A stretch of 64,000 nucleotides of DNA from Blastomyces gilchristii SLH14081 (lineage: Eukaryota > Ascomycota > Eurotiomycetes > Onygenales > Ajellomycetaceae). The stretch lies in the NCBI RefSeq assembly GCF_000003855.2, contig NW_003101682.1, forward strand, positions 6,552,779 through 6,616,778, in the 5' to 3' direction. Made by a program: the position numbers and the translations under genes. The notes under the pieces are model-generated. The model saw only the letters and a program-made list of their open reading frames with translations. It was not told the DNA's origin and did no database searches. Below are positions 35,801-48,980 of the stretch, in pieces. Position 1 is the stretch's first letter. Each line of letters starts with the position of its first letter.

Positions 35801-35916
35801 AAAGCATTCTCTGGGATGCGCGGATGCAATTCATACAACAGATAGAATGATAAACACTTGAAAACTGCATGCTGTCAAATTCGCGTGGCTAATAGCATCT
35901 GACTGAGATATTCATC

Positions 35917-36678
35917 TCATAATCTCATAGACTTGCTCACTAGATATTTCATCAGCATATTGCTCAAGATTTCATTCAATTGTTTCATCTTCTCATTCAT
36001 CTGTGAATGATATGATATTGTTCTACAATGTCTTGTCTGTAACTGACTTATAAAATGCCTCATTACTTCTTCTACAAGGTTCATATCATTATCAGTTAGA
36101 ATCTCACATGGTATTCTATAGTTGACATAGATCTCATCATGTAGAAACTTCATCATCATCTTCTCTATCATCTCTGAAACTGCTTTCACAACTGACCAGT
36201 CAGTAGTGTAATTAATAGCAGTGATTATTCATCAGTTTTCATTTGACATTCATGATAATATGTCTATGAGGTTCACCTCTCATCATTCAAACAGTTGTAT
36301 TATATACTTTATCTGATGTTGCACTTTCTCATATTCTAATCCTTTTCTAGATTCTTTTATAACCTGATAATTCAGACACTTGTGAGTGTACATCTGAATG
36401 TTCTCAGTCATGCTTGATCAGTATACTCTTGATTTAAGTACACTTATGAGTTCAGGGCTTTCTAAGTGACTGAATTCCTTGTGCATGTGAGTCATCAAGT
36501 TGTGTTTAAATGAAGGTTCTAGATAGGAAGCTTCTGCATATTCTAGATCATGATAAAGCACAATATCATTTTTCAATTTCCTCAGCTTGAAGTTTGAAAG
36601 CATCTCTTCTACTACTCTTGCAAGACACTTGTCATCTGACATCTTGTCATTCTCTAAGTAAGAGATCATGATGTTCAC
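35917..36678 (-). pseudogene. Gypsy-2 integrase remnant
   Basis: The right part (36418-36678) contains H-x3-H pairs (HMHKEFSHLE), as in the integrase zinc-binding region. The left part (35917-36189) reads LTDNDMNLVEEVMRHFISQL, then TISYHSQMNEKMKQLNEILS. This matches the DDE core (SDRG-FVS-FW, then TAYHPQTDGQTERVN), with His-Ser for His-Pro and Lys for Glu at the catalytic position. Confidence 0.8.
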
Positions 36679-37380
36679 TCATTCTGATTTCTTACATTCT
36701 CTCAGTGTATTTAATATGAACATCTCTTATGTCTGATTCACAGAACTCTTACTCATGAAATCAGGTCTGCAACTGATTGTATCAGATATTACAGTGTTCA
36801 ATCTCTTTCAGTATTTAATATGAAGATTATACACTTAGAACTCTGAGATTCAATGTGCTAAGCATTTAAAAGGTTTTATCATTGATTATAGATAGATGAG
36901 GCTTTTATAATCTGTGATTATCATTATCATATACTTATTGTCAATATATCTATTTCATAACATCAGTGTGTGCTTGATTACTAGCAATTTCTTTTCATGT
37001 ACTGAGTAATTGAGCTCAGCATCTGATAGTTTTCTACCATCATATATCATCAGATGCAGCTTGCTATTCTTACTTATCTGTAGAAGAGCATCTCTGATAG
37101 CTTATTTAAATATGTCTGTCTTGATATAGAAAGGTTTATTACAATCTGATTGAATAAGCACTGAGAATATTATTACATGTTTTCTCAGTGTGAGAAAAGC
37201 CTCTTCACACATAGTATTTCAGATGATTGAATGAAACTTCTTCTTTCACAGATTTGTATTCATTTCTCTTAAGAGATCTGAGAGTGATGCAGATATTCAT
37301 GTGAAATTCTTGATAAATCTGCAGTAGTATGAGATTAACTCAAGAAACTGTTATATATAATGTACATTTCTCAGTCACAG

Positions 37381-37638
37381 TTAATTCACTATAATATTCA
37401 ATTTCTCTGAAATGAGATATATACAGTTATCACTTACTATATATTCTATGAACTTCAACTCTTCTATTTCAAACACATACTTAGTTGATTTGATGTAGAG
37501 CTTATACTCTGTCAGAGTTATAAGCACTTCATTGAGATGCTTCAGATGTTCATTATATGAGTTTGAAAAGATTAGAATGTCATCAAGATATATAAGACAT
37601 GAGATTTCATTCTGTTTATGAAGAATCATATTCATCAT
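37381..37638 (-). pseudogene. Gypsy-2 reverse transcriptase core fragment
   Basis: 85 open codons containing CLIYLDDILIFSNSYNEHLK and, further on, FIEYIVSDNCI (family: FLG-VVS--GI). The catalytic YLDD is intact in this fragment, but neighbouring RT sequence on both sides has stops. Confidence 0.85.
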
Positions 37639-38909
37639 TATTTGAAAGATGATAGATACATTTGTCAGACTGAATGATATTATCAGGAATTCAAACTTTC
37701 TTCATTGTATATTAAATATGATTCACAGGACTGACAGTTCATCTACACAGATCTGCCAGTATTCTGAGAGAAGATCAATCTTCAATAGATATCAGATGTT
37801 TTCAACTGTATTCAACTATTATTGAATCTGTGACAGTGAATATTCATTCTTGATTATAAGCTTGTTAAGTGCTTGATAATTGATACACATCTGTCACTCT
37901 TCACTCACCTTTTTCATGAATAGAACTGAAAAGTCTCATGCACTTGATGAGAGTTGTATAAGATTATATTCTAGAAGATCTGTGATCTGACACTTCTGTT
38001 CTTCAAGATGCATTTATGACAGAGAATACACATTCTGATTGACTGGTTTTACATCTCTCATGTCAATCTCATGTATAAATCCTCATTTCAGCAGTAATTT
38101 CAGTGAAAGATCTGTTCAGAAGATCTTTTCATACTTCTTCAGAAGCTTCTTTATACACTTATTCTTCTATATATCTTTTATCTTAGTTTTCTCCACTTTC
38201 AGGTCCTGTATGACATACAGAATGCTTTCAGATGAGGTCTTACAAATCATTCTCTTTGCTTATTAATGTATAAGCAGATTTAATTCTTCTATATCAGAGG
38301 TGTGAAATGTCCTTCTCATATCAGTTGATAGAATTGTATAAACTGTTTTCTTTCTATCAGTTAACTGTATATAGTATGTACATCATTGAATCTGCAGATT
38401 GAATCTTTGAAATCAATTAAGTTCAAGAATAAGATTATATTTCACATTCTACAGCTCTCACACTTAAATATAGCAAGATCATTCTTCAAAGTGCAAGGGA
38501 ACTCTTACTCTTGCAGGTGATATTAAATATCAGTTATCAGATAATCTTATACATCAGAGATTCTCTACTCAGCAGATCTCTTTCAATCTTCAGATTATAT
38601 AATTATTAATATATTATATAGAAGCTTCTATATCTGCTAACACTTTTACAGTCATCTCTCAATTCTTATTCAAGTATCTCTTATACATTAACATTTCAGG
38701 TCTCAAGGCATTGAGATAAGTGTTCACTTCATTATTCTTGCTCACATCTTATTCAGAAGTCTGCTTCTTCTTTGTATTCACAGAATTCAGAGAATTATCT
38801 AACATAGGCATCTCTTTCACTTTGAAGACTTTTCATAGAATATCAGCAAGTGTCTTCAAGCTCACTGATTCTGCTAGTTTTTTGACTCTCTTGCTTCTCT
38901 TAACTGCAT

Positions 38910-38960
38910 ACACTGAGTGTAATCTTTTATATCATGATTTTGACATCTGCAGTTGAAGCA
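38910..38960 (-). pseudogene. Gypsy-2 gag CCHC zinc knuckle
   Basis: The - strand reads CFNCRCQNHDIKDY: C-x2-C-x4-H-x4-Y, where the family has Cys in the last place. One G-to-A change explains Cys to Tyr. A coiled, Glu/Leu-rich gag segment lies at 39945-40130. Confidence 0.7.
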
Positions 38961-40526
38961 AGCTCAATACTCATAATATCAAGATTTTCACTCAGAGAAT
39001 CTCTTTTTCAGAGAATTCAGTGCTTTAGCAATGACATTCAGATCTAGATTTATTACATTCAGATATATGACTTATGTTGTAGAAGTCTGATTATCTGTTC
39101 TTCACTGAGATATACTCAATTGCAGTATTTTCTGTTATAATTAACTCACTTATTCTCATATAATGAGAATATTGTATACTTCTTTCACTGTGTCTTATTA
39201 CAAGGTTAAGCATTTTCATTCTGTTCTTAACTTAAATATAAGATCATGAATGAAGATCTGTAAACAGAAAGATGTTGAAAGTTCTTCATCTAATATAAGA
39301 TAGTATAAGCTGAAGTGTGTGAAGTATGATATAAGATTACTCATTTATCTACACTCAGTGAAGTTTTTATAATACTTATCTTATATGTTCACTTTCTCAA
39401 AGTTGTGCAAGATTCATTTGGAAAACTCATTTCATATTTATGAGAATGAATATCACTTCAGATCTGTGAGATTCATCTTTTCATCAGTTATTTATAATGA
39501 CTTCACTTTTCTGTGTAGAAACACAGCAGATCTTAAAACTTATTGAAATTTCATTGACTGTCTGTCTGTGAGTTCACATTCAATTCAATAATATGATTAT
39601 ATCTGACTTAGTCAGCTGATTGCAGCATTATTTTTTCAGTCACTATTAAAGCTTGATGACTTCAGCAGATCTTCTGACTTGATATATTTTATGCCTGAAT
39701 TCTCATCCTGCGCAGTGATCTCTGATAATATATATATTTCTGAAGAGATCATGAATAATTGTGATGAGATCTTCAGGTTCAGTATAGTTATCTATCTGTA
39801 TAAACATTCAATCTCTCACTGCAGATCTAAGATCTGGTTTTCTCTATTCTTATTGATGATGATAATTACATCAGTGAAGCTCTTTATAATGAATGCTTAA
39901 TTCACAGCAAATGTCAATTGTTGTTTGACTTTCATCTCAGTCTGTCACTGTATACACAAGACCTCAATCTCATTTAGAATTCTCATACATGTACAGAGCT
40001 TCAATTTCAGTTCAGCAGTCTCAGCTGCTTTTCTTACTGCTTCAAGTAAACTCTCTGAGAGATTCTGCATATCTTTCAGTTCAGATAGCAGAGAAGAGTG
40101 TTGTTTATATTGACTAGAAGAGATATTCATTTCAGTGATTTCTCATTGATTATATAATGTCTATTGTTATATCACTGTATAATTTCTGTTATCATTATAT
40201 AACTTCAGTAATAACCACTCTTCTTCTTTTTATTCTTCTTTTGAGTAGAGAGTGAACTTCTTTGAATCTGATTCATCACTCTTATTTTCTTTCTCACATC
40301 TTATTCATTCATGTCTCATACATGGCATTCATCTGAGTGTGAAGTTTTCTCTCAATAAGCAAAGCAGTATTAATCAGATACTCTTTCACTCATCACTCTT
40401 TATACACTATCTTTTGAGATATTCTAGAACCACACTGACATGATAACTATGAATCACTTCATAGACAGAATTATCACACTCTGAAGAAGCCTGCGCTTCT
40501 CACCAGTTTTTAGACATGCTATCAGA

Positions 40527-40733
40527 TGTGATTCAAAGGTTGGTTGAGTCAGTGTACAATTACAGGTGTACACTGGCTTCTTATATATTATATGCTAAAT
40601 TAATTAGCGGCCGCTATGGCTCCTTTACACTCGTAAGCAAGTTCAGAAGCGGCCGCGTTATTATCCGACGGTCGTATGTTCTTCCGAACCACCGTACGTT
40701 CTTCCGAACCACCGTACGTTCTTCCGAACCACA
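40527..40733 (-). repeat. Gypsy-2 5' LTR with 20-bp tandem units
   Basis: 207 bp. It contains a tandem of GTTCTTCCGAACCACCGTAC-type 20-bp units at about 40677-40733 (three copies of the TTCTTCCGAACCAC core) and a NotI-like GCGGCCGC twice. It is largely unmutated, unlike the interior of the element. Confidence 0.88.
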
Positions 40734-42429
40734 TCAGAGCAATCAGTTCATTCCTCAGAATATCAGATCTAGAAATCAAACTTTATATATTACATCTCTT
40801 CAGATCAGTAATCTCATATTATATGAACTTCTTTCAATAATCTTCTACTCTCTCTGACTGAGATGTGACATTCTTATAGAACTTCAAGAGATTATCTGTA
40901 ATAAGACTTGAGATGTAAGTAGCTAGCAATTTCACAGGCTGCAATTATGTGAAATTCAGATCATTAATATCAGAAGCATCTTCATCATCAATCAGATGAA
41001 TATCAGGTTTCAATTCATCAGCATTATTAATGAATATCACAGATATGACAATTAATTTCAATTTTTCAGTGATCAGGAATCTCATATTACTACTGACAAT
41101 AATCTTATCAGATTCAGAATGTTATAGATAATATATTAATATACTACTGAATTCAATAATGTGATAGAAATCAGTATATAAAGAGAGCTTATCTGTGAGT
41201 CTCTGAGATTCATGTAAGTGAATAAAAACCTCTGCACTTAATCAGTGAAAATGCCTCATATTCAGCAGAGTATTCATAAGTGCATATTAAGAAATCTTAT
41301 ATGAACTTAGAATTATAGAAGTCTCTGTAGTAGAGGGCTAAAATTTCAAGTTATAAAGAACTGTAGATGTGAGAGTATTATTGATTATTGTAATCACTGT
41401 CTCTAGAACATCTGCTCAGAATCTCTTAGAGAGATTATCTTTCAAAAGAGCAGCTCTAATCTGTTTCATAATAGTGTAGATTTCACATTCAGAAACATCA
41501 TTCTGATGTGATGAATGTGATGCCATTGATTCTCATTTGATACCATGTGAATTCATAACTATGTGTATATATGTGAATCGGAAAACATCATCAATATCAG
41601 TTCATAGAAAAGCAGGGACTGTATACCTGAGATTATTCATGAATCTGAGTCATAACTCAAAGTATTGAACAGCCTCATTCTTGAACTTTAAAAAATATAC
41701 TCAATAGTAGCAGGTCACATCACAGATGATAAGCATTCAGTATTTAATCTTCTGACAGAACTCTAAGAGATAATCAGAGAGGTCTTTCAATGTACATTCA
41801 TTATCTGCAAGGTCAATATGAACTTTCTCAATGAGTTAAATAGATCTAGACATCAGTATTTTCAAATAATCTTATGTCATACCTGTCTTGACACATTTCT
41901 CACAAAAGAACTTAGTCTTAGAATCTTTAATTGTGACTTCAGTATGAGAATTCTTAATCATAGCAATTATAGCACTAGTATAAATGTGACTGAGGTTATA
42001 ATATCAATTCAAAAGAGTCTTTAATATCTTTGATGTCTGTGTTCTTGTGTCTGCAGAATTGACATTATTAACAGTAGTGACAGTAGCCACAGAAAGATTA
42101 ACTTTTCAGTCAAAATTATACTCATGTGACATTGTAATATACTTGACTGCCTTGTTCAAATAATTGAGATTCTCATTAAACTTTCTGTTCATTGATCTTA
42201 TATATATTATTCTGAGCAGTTCAAACTGCATGAAAAATAACATTATTTAGAGCTCTGTAAATGAAAAATGAGAGAATAGTGAAAGACAATATAAATCAGA
42301 ATTTCTGATCTTCAAGCTTCATAAATGAGAGCAGATTAACTGTAATATTAGAGATATAGTAAACATTCTACAAGTTAACATTATCACTCTCAATCTTCAA
42401 GATGACAGTCTCAATCTTCTTGACAAACT

Positions 42430-42745
42430 CAGTTCTCTCAGTGACAGAATCAACAGAGATGTTATTATTAAAAGATTTAATATTTGAGAAAGAATGAAGC
42501 TCACTCATCATATTCAGACTTGCACATGTATTCAAATATCAAGATCTGAAGAATGATTTTTCAGTGACTGTGAAAGAGAAATAGAACTCAATCTTTGTAA
42601 TTACTGTATTTACTGCTGATTGAGAACTTATCAAGTCATTCTTCTTCTCTTTCTTCTTATCATTCTTCTTTTTCTTTTTATCAGAGTGTAAGATGAAATA
42701 TCTATTAACAGTATATTCATATCTTCTGCAGTGAGTGCACTTTTA
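42430..42745 (-). pseudogene. Copia-B1 gag zinc knuckle and protease remnants
   Basis: Read from 42745 leftward: KCTHCRRYEYTVNRYFILHS (CCHC knuckle with His and the last Cys both changed to Tyr), then a Lys/Asp-rich linker, then, after a stop, NTCASLNMMSELHSFSNI. The last corresponds to the Copia protease start DTGAS-HM, with Asp changed to Asn. The matching piece of copy 2 is 61481-61720. Confidence 0.75.
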
Positions 42746-43845
42746 TACAGATGTGCTTTTATTCTCATCTTTATTCTTATCTTTATTCTTGTTCTTTTTC
42801 ACAGTCACAGAATCAGTCTGAGACTGCTTTTTTCACTCAGTGATAATCTTCTTGAATGTATGATTGATCAGTTACTTTATTAAATCATTAATATTAATAT
42901 TGACAATGAGTCTCTGATCAGTAGAGAAAAACTCATTCAAATATATCTTGATAAATGATCTTTGATAATCTTGTAGATTGTTGAGAAAAAGATTATAATA
43001 TATATTCTCAGTACTCTGACAGAGCTTCTTGTAACAGATAATAAGATAGTGAAAATATCTCTGAAAAGTAAGATAATTATTCTTCTTAACTTATAATTTT
43101 ATCAATTTCCTGAAGACATTAACTCATTCTTCAGTTAGTGATATTATATATTCAATATTAATCTTATCTCACAGAGCTGCAGTATTGTCAGCTTTCAAGG
43201 TTTTAATAGTAATTCAAACATTTTTAATAAGACTTAATAGCATATATCTATATAGAGACTTGAAACAGATTCTTCACTTCTCAGAGTTAATATAATATGT
43301 AAAAGAGAATTCTTATTAAGTTCTCAATAGAATGTCAGTTTCATCAATAACTTTCATATTAGTCAATATATCAATATATCAGACTTTATAATTAGAGTCA
43401 TTAAATGTGATCACTGATTTAATATCTAGTGTATATTTAACTTTCTTCTGATATTCTTATAACTCATTTCTTGTAGTGTCTCTTTATACAGAGACAGATA
43501 TAGTAAGATATTAAGTAATTTCAGCTGCAGTTATTTGATTTCATAGCATTATCTGTATAAGATTTATAAGATTGCCTGCAGTGTAATAGATAGATTAATT
43601 CAAATTATTATTAAAAGTTAGCATTTCAGAGATGAGAAATAGTAAAGAATTTAATAAGTTAAAATGAATAGATTCTGTAGATGAATGTTAACTCTGCTTT
43701 TCTTTATTCTGAAGTTTCTCTATTATCTCATCATCAAATTTCATACTTTGATGAAAACTGATCTCAGTCTCATCTTGCAAGTCAGAAGCCTTCTTATAAT
43801 AAGTGATCATTCTATCAATAAGTCATCTAGTGAAGTATGTGATTC

Positions 43846-44102
43846 TGTAAGAATAAGTGCTCGCAGGTGATTATTCGGGTGTTTGCAGCTTGGCGTGATA
43901 TGTACTGTTAACTACTAGAAGTGTTCACAGTAGAAAGATAAATGTAGGGGTTAAATATATCATAGCATTCAAGCTGAGTTGTAAATAGTATTCGCGAATT
44001 CCAGTCTATATAGTTGTGTGTAGCCAAGAGCCGCTAGCCCTATTAATTACACAAGAGATAGAAATAGAGGTAAAGAATTTGTGAGAAGTGAGATTTCTTA
44101 CA
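43846..44102 (-). repeat. Gypsy-3 3' LTR
   Basis: 257 bp, TGTAAGAATAAG...TTCTTACA. Its left half keeps CpG-containing words (TGCTCGCAGG, TTCGGGTG) while its right half is mutated, the reverse of the partner LTR. Confidence 0.9.
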
Positions 44103-44959
44103 TATCTCTTCCTCTCTAAGACTTTGTCTGCAAAGCCTTTCACTGAGTGACTTCATAGTCAGCTCAGCACTGCAGTGATACTCACTAAAAATTCTTCACA
44201 TCTATAAAAAATCTCAGTGAGGAAAAATCCCTTGTTACTGTGAAGAGAAAAGAGTCTATCACTCAGTTTCTTATTCTGTGAGATTCTTTATGATCTACAG
44301 ATTCTTCTCTGACTACTACACAGATTCATCTCACACCTTTCATACAGAAGAGTTTCAGTTGACTCTCAATCATTTTCATGAGATTCTTATGTAATCATTA
44401 TACAGATTCATCTCACAGATGAATCACTCTCTGTGAGATCACTCTCATCAAAGAGAAACATTCACAAGTTAATCTTTCATTCATTCTTACAAATCATTGC
44501 TCTTTGACACTGTAGAATTGTGAGGAATTTTTCATTCTTTCACTAACTCTGTAGAATTGTAGAATCAAGATATCTGCAGTCTGTAATCACTCTTTATAGT
44601 TATATAGAAAGATTCAGGCCTGCAATTCACAATCACTCTTATTTACTAGAGTGATCTGACTGTTTCACAGAATCACTCACAGTGTAAGCAAACCTCTCTA
44701 GAGTAGTATAAATATCTCAGATCTGTTCACAGAATCTCATCTTCTTTTTTCTTTTTCTGTAACAGCTCTCATTCTCATAAACTGTGAGTATTCTCATTCA
44801 TTTATGAAGTGTTTTCACTCAGATAACAGAGAGAGAGTGTTTCTAACAATATCTGTATATTGATTCAAGAACTTCTCAAGAATAAAAATTTTTTCAATTT
44901 CAACATCTTTATAAACAATGTCTGATCATCACTGAGCTTCTTGTGAGCATTTCTGTGAC

Positions 44960-45270
44960 TTCTCTGATCACTTTTTACCAGCTGGTAAAGCAGGGGCGCT
45001 GTCACCCATGACTGCATCTTCATCTTCCTCAGTCTCACCACTGCACCTGATCTTCAAGCCAGCAGCTCACCTCATTTCTTCCCCAGGCCAGCCCCTGGCT
45101 TCAAGCAGCACAGTTCCTTTCTTTGCTGTAAGTCTTCTCATAAGTAATTTCTTACAGACTCTAGCTGACAGTTCTTGTAAAGCTCTCAGTGTTGTCAGTG
45201 TCTCCTGCAGCCCTGCAGATCTACAATCACCTCTCTTCTGCCTGCACAATCTCTGACCAGATATATGCAA
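44960..45270. other. Unmutated GC-richer patch inside Gypsy-3
   Basis: A block of about 300 bp keeps GG, CC and CG words (CAGGGGCGCTG, CCCCAGGCCAGCCCCTGG) in an otherwise depleted element. It begins at a 16-bp perfect palindrome, TTTACCAGCTGGTAAA (44974-44989). The - strand has an open frame (45067-45270, basic); the + strand also has one (45008-45256, Ser-rich). Neither is recognised. Confidence 0.5.
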
Positions 45271-46778
45271 ATATGTCTAGATTCTCTATCAATGATTCTC
45301 ACATCACAGTGCATTTCTGCAATTTCATTACCAATGAGAGATGAGTTTCCAGGTACCTATAAAATCCAGATAATCAAGGCAATGCAAATATCATGAATTT
45401 GTGACAGAAGTTAATCTGAACAGATGAGCCTTCTCTTCACATTCTCATTGTTTTCAGGCTGAATACTCCAGCATAACTGAGAGAGTGAACACAGCTTTGT
45501 GAGAGATATCTAATCACATGCACAGATGACCAGTCTTCAAGACTCTGCTACAACTATACACACTCTGATATTCAGCTCTTCTGAAGTCTGTGCATTTCTG
45601 ACAGTCTTCATATCAAATACAACAATTGTCTGTACTGTGAACATGATACTCTCTGCTTCTTTAAAGAGGGAAATTGATAGTTATGAGAGAATTGAGTGTC
45701 ACAGATATTAATAATATAAGTGTGAATTTTCTTTATTTTTTCTTTATTGATCTCTAAATTGCATTTGCAGCCCTGTTTGTTTTCTTGTTTTTTAGCTTTA
45801 ATAAGAACATGTTTTCTTCTTTTCTTGCATACACTGCAGACTATTCATTTCAGTAGAAACTCATTATCTTATAGACTAGAGTTTGTAAATAACAGTGTTA
45901 ATATCTTTATCATAATCAGATTCTTAGTGAAGACTGTGTTATTCTGACTTATCAGAATTCACAGTATGAAAGTCATGTCTCAGCTTCTGCAGATGTCTTA
46001 TCTGTCTGAATGATTCTCAAGTGAACTCATTCATCTTGTCAGAATATTCTTATCACTGAATCTTGAATCAGAGCTCATAACCTCACTTCTCTGAGTCAAT
46101 AATCTCTTTAATCTGATATTCTCTTTCACTCTCTAGTGCTTTACAGACAGAGTAATGAGTCACAGAGTTCTCTTCTAAGAATTTCTTATATTCACAGAGT
46201 AAAGAGATATGAAAAACATTGTATATCTGCAACTCAGGTGACAGTTTTAATCTATAGAATTACAAGCTAACTTTCTTCACAATCTTACAAGACTCTGTTC
46301 ACAAGAGATTCAGCTTCTTACTAAATCTCTGTGTGATGATGTTTTCTAGACTCAGTCAGACTCTATCATCTTTCTTGAAACTCTTTATAATATGCTTGAA
46401 GTCATAGTATCTCTTCTGATACTCTTGAGCCTTTCTCAAGAATTCACAGGCTTTCTCTCAGATCTTCTGAATTCTCTCAGCCTGTTCACAGACATCATCA
46501 CACTCTATAGTGTACTCTCACAGATTCATCAAGATCATCTGCAGATAAGTCTTAGTGAGCATCTCAAAGAGGGTTTTATCTGTGCTGACATACTTTGAGT
46601 TATTGTATATAAACTCTGTGAGTAATAATCAATACACTCAGTCATTCTGATTATAATTAACAAAGTATCACAGATACTGTTTTAATATACTCATCAGATA
46701 TTCTATCTGATCATCTGTCTGTTAATGAAAAGCTGTGCTTAGATCTCATGAAATCTTCAGTATAGTTATCAGATCAGA

Positions 46779-47009
46779 TCAGAACTCTTCTGTGAAGATT
46801 AATTCTCTATCTGAGACAATATTTACAGACAATTCATGCAACTGAATCACATTGCAGATAAAGATATAAGTCAAATCCTTTAACTTCAAGTTCTTGCAGA
46901 TGAGTATAAAGTGTGTTATCTTGATAAAGTAATTCACTATCATCAGCACACTGTCAAAGCAGACATTATATATGTTCTTGCTTTCAGAGAGACTTATAAG
47001 AACATTCAT
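46779..47009 (-). pseudogene. Gypsy-3 integrase core fragment
   Basis: Reads LSESKNIYNVCFDSVLMIVN, then ITHFI, then LHELSVNIVSDRELIFTEEF. This corresponds to the integrase core DLP-S---D-I-V-VDR-TK--HFIP and G-P--IVSDRG--F--FW; several Gly/Asp positions are mutated. Confidence 0.82.
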
Positions 47010-48728
47010 TTCTAGCTGTTCTCAAGGTTTCTGTGAGATGAATAGAGAAGTGAGTTCTTCATATAATCTGAATCACACTACTCATGAACTCTGATAAATA
47101 GTATAAGAATTCACTATCTTCTTCACAAGTTCTTATATCTTCAGTCAGAAGTATTTTCTTATAAGCAACTTATGAGTTCTAGTGTCTGTAAAATAACCTG
47201 CTAGAGAAGAGTTATAATGCCTTTTAATAAGTTCTATATATAGAAACTCATTCACAGACACATAAATCCAGCCCTCTCTTTGCAAGAGGCTATTTAAGTC
47301 TCTTCAATTCTTTATTTCTGCAGGATTGATCTCTGCTGTGAGCAGTTTCTGAATATACTGAGCATATTCATTCTTCAGTTGCAGTTCAGACAATCTGAAT
47401 AGAAGATCTTATAAAGACTTATACTCTGTTTCTTCTTACATCAGGTCTTCTGCAGTGCTTCTCAAAGCCTGCAAACTCTTCAGATTATAGATACTCTCTT
47501 CAAGAATTCTCACAGAGATTCTCAGAGTGTTGACTCTCAGTGTTATAGAGAGTAGTTGTGCAGACTTCTTTCCTTTCTTTTCTCTCTTCTCTTATAGAGA
47601 ATTGAGAGACTCTTCAGTCAATCTCTTTATAACACTCAGTCTGAGCATTCTGTAAAGCTTTTCTATCTTCTCTAGCTTCTCTGTATCTGTCACCCTGGCC
47701 TTCTTAATATAGTCTGACCTGTGAGAGAGTCTGTCTGCTGAGTTCTTAGTTCTCTTAATATATTCTATCTTGAACCAGAACTCACTCAGTCTCTGAGCTC
47801 AGTGAACCTGCTACTGTGAGAGTTTCTTGATTGAAGTAAACTGTTGCAAGCTGTCATGATCAGTTCTAACAGTAATCACTGTTATAAGGCTCTTGAAGTA
47901 GTGATATCAGTGATGAAAGAATTTTACTATCATGAGAAGCTTCTGATTATGAATGTCATAGTTGATCTTCATGAGTTACATCTTCTGTGAGAAAAAGATC
48001 ACTGAAATTCAGTTCTCATTTAACTGTAGTTGTAAGACTATTTCTGAAATCACAAAGAAGAAGATATCTGTCTTCAATCTGATTAAGAGTAAGAAATCAA
48101 AGTGAAACAGCATCACTGTATCTATGAATATCTATTTTAATCTTGCAAAGACTCTGTGAGCTTCTGAGATAAGAAAGTTCTCACAGTTCTCTCTTCTCAA
48201 CAATCTTTTCATTCTTTATTCATAGAATGACTTCTTCTTATTTTCATTCTTCAGCATGTCTGTAAGGGTCAAGAAGATTCTCATGAACACAAAGATAAAC
48301 TATCTATAGAAATTCACAAAGCTCAGAAAGATCTGAATCTCATGAATACTAGTTAGCTTCAGTCATGATAGAATAGTCTCAATCTGTGAAGATTTCATCT
48401 GAATATCATTTACAGTGATTACATATTCTAGGAAATTAATCTGATGAGTACTGAAGTTGCACTTTGCAAGCTTAATATACAGTTCTGTCTCATCTAAGAC
48501 CTTTAATATGCTTCACACATGCTCAGTGTGTTCTTTCTTCTTCATGAAGTACATCATCACATCATTCAGATATATTACTATGAAGATATTCAGATATGTG
48601 CAAAGTGTTTTATTGATGAAAGACTGAAATATCACAGGGATATTAGTCAGATCAAAAGACATCACTAGATATTTAAACAATCTCAGTGCAGTTCTAAAGA
48701 CAGTCTTTCATTCATCTTCAGACTGTAT

Positions 48729-48980
48729 TCACAGCTGTGTATATGCATTGATTACATTCAGTTGTGTGAATATGACAGCTTCTGTGAGATGATTGATTAC
48801 ATTCTCAATCAGAGACAGGAGATAGCAGCTCTTTATTATCTTGAAGTTCAGGTTATAATAGTTTACACACAATCTGAGATCTTCATTCTTCTTCTTTGTG
48901 AACATCACAGAGACTTCTGTGAAGGTCTGTGAAGATTGAATGAAGTTATTCTTCAGATTCTTCTTCATATAGATCTGCAA
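48729..48980 (-). pseudogene. Gypsy-3 reverse transcriptase N-terminal fragment
   Basis: 83 open codons: VMFTKKKNEDLRLCVNYYNL, then SLIENVINHLTEAVIFTQLN. These match the Gypsy RT start (V-KKDG-LR-CVDYR-LN followed by L-LI-D-L--L--A--FSKLD), with Asp-to-Asn and Gly-to-Glu changes of the RIP type. Confidence 0.85.

Larger units (their letters stand above)
32469..40733 (-). mobile_element. Ty3/Gypsy-2 retrotransposon inside Copia-B1, with extra coding region
   Basis: 8265 bp. Terminal repeats are 32469-32655 (187 bp) and 40527-40733 (207 bp; the 20-bp difference is one extra tandem unit). TSD TCAG is at 32465-32468 and 40734-40737; the empty site is preserved in Copia-B2 near 59912-59930. Coding sense is the - strand, so the right LTR is the 5' LTR. 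The purine tract GGTGAGAGAGAA (- strand) abuts the left LTR. Order from right: gag with zinc knuckle (about 38910-40130), RT (37381-37638 and around), integrase (about 35917-36678), then about 3.1 kb of additional sequence before the 3' LTR. Confidence 0.92.
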
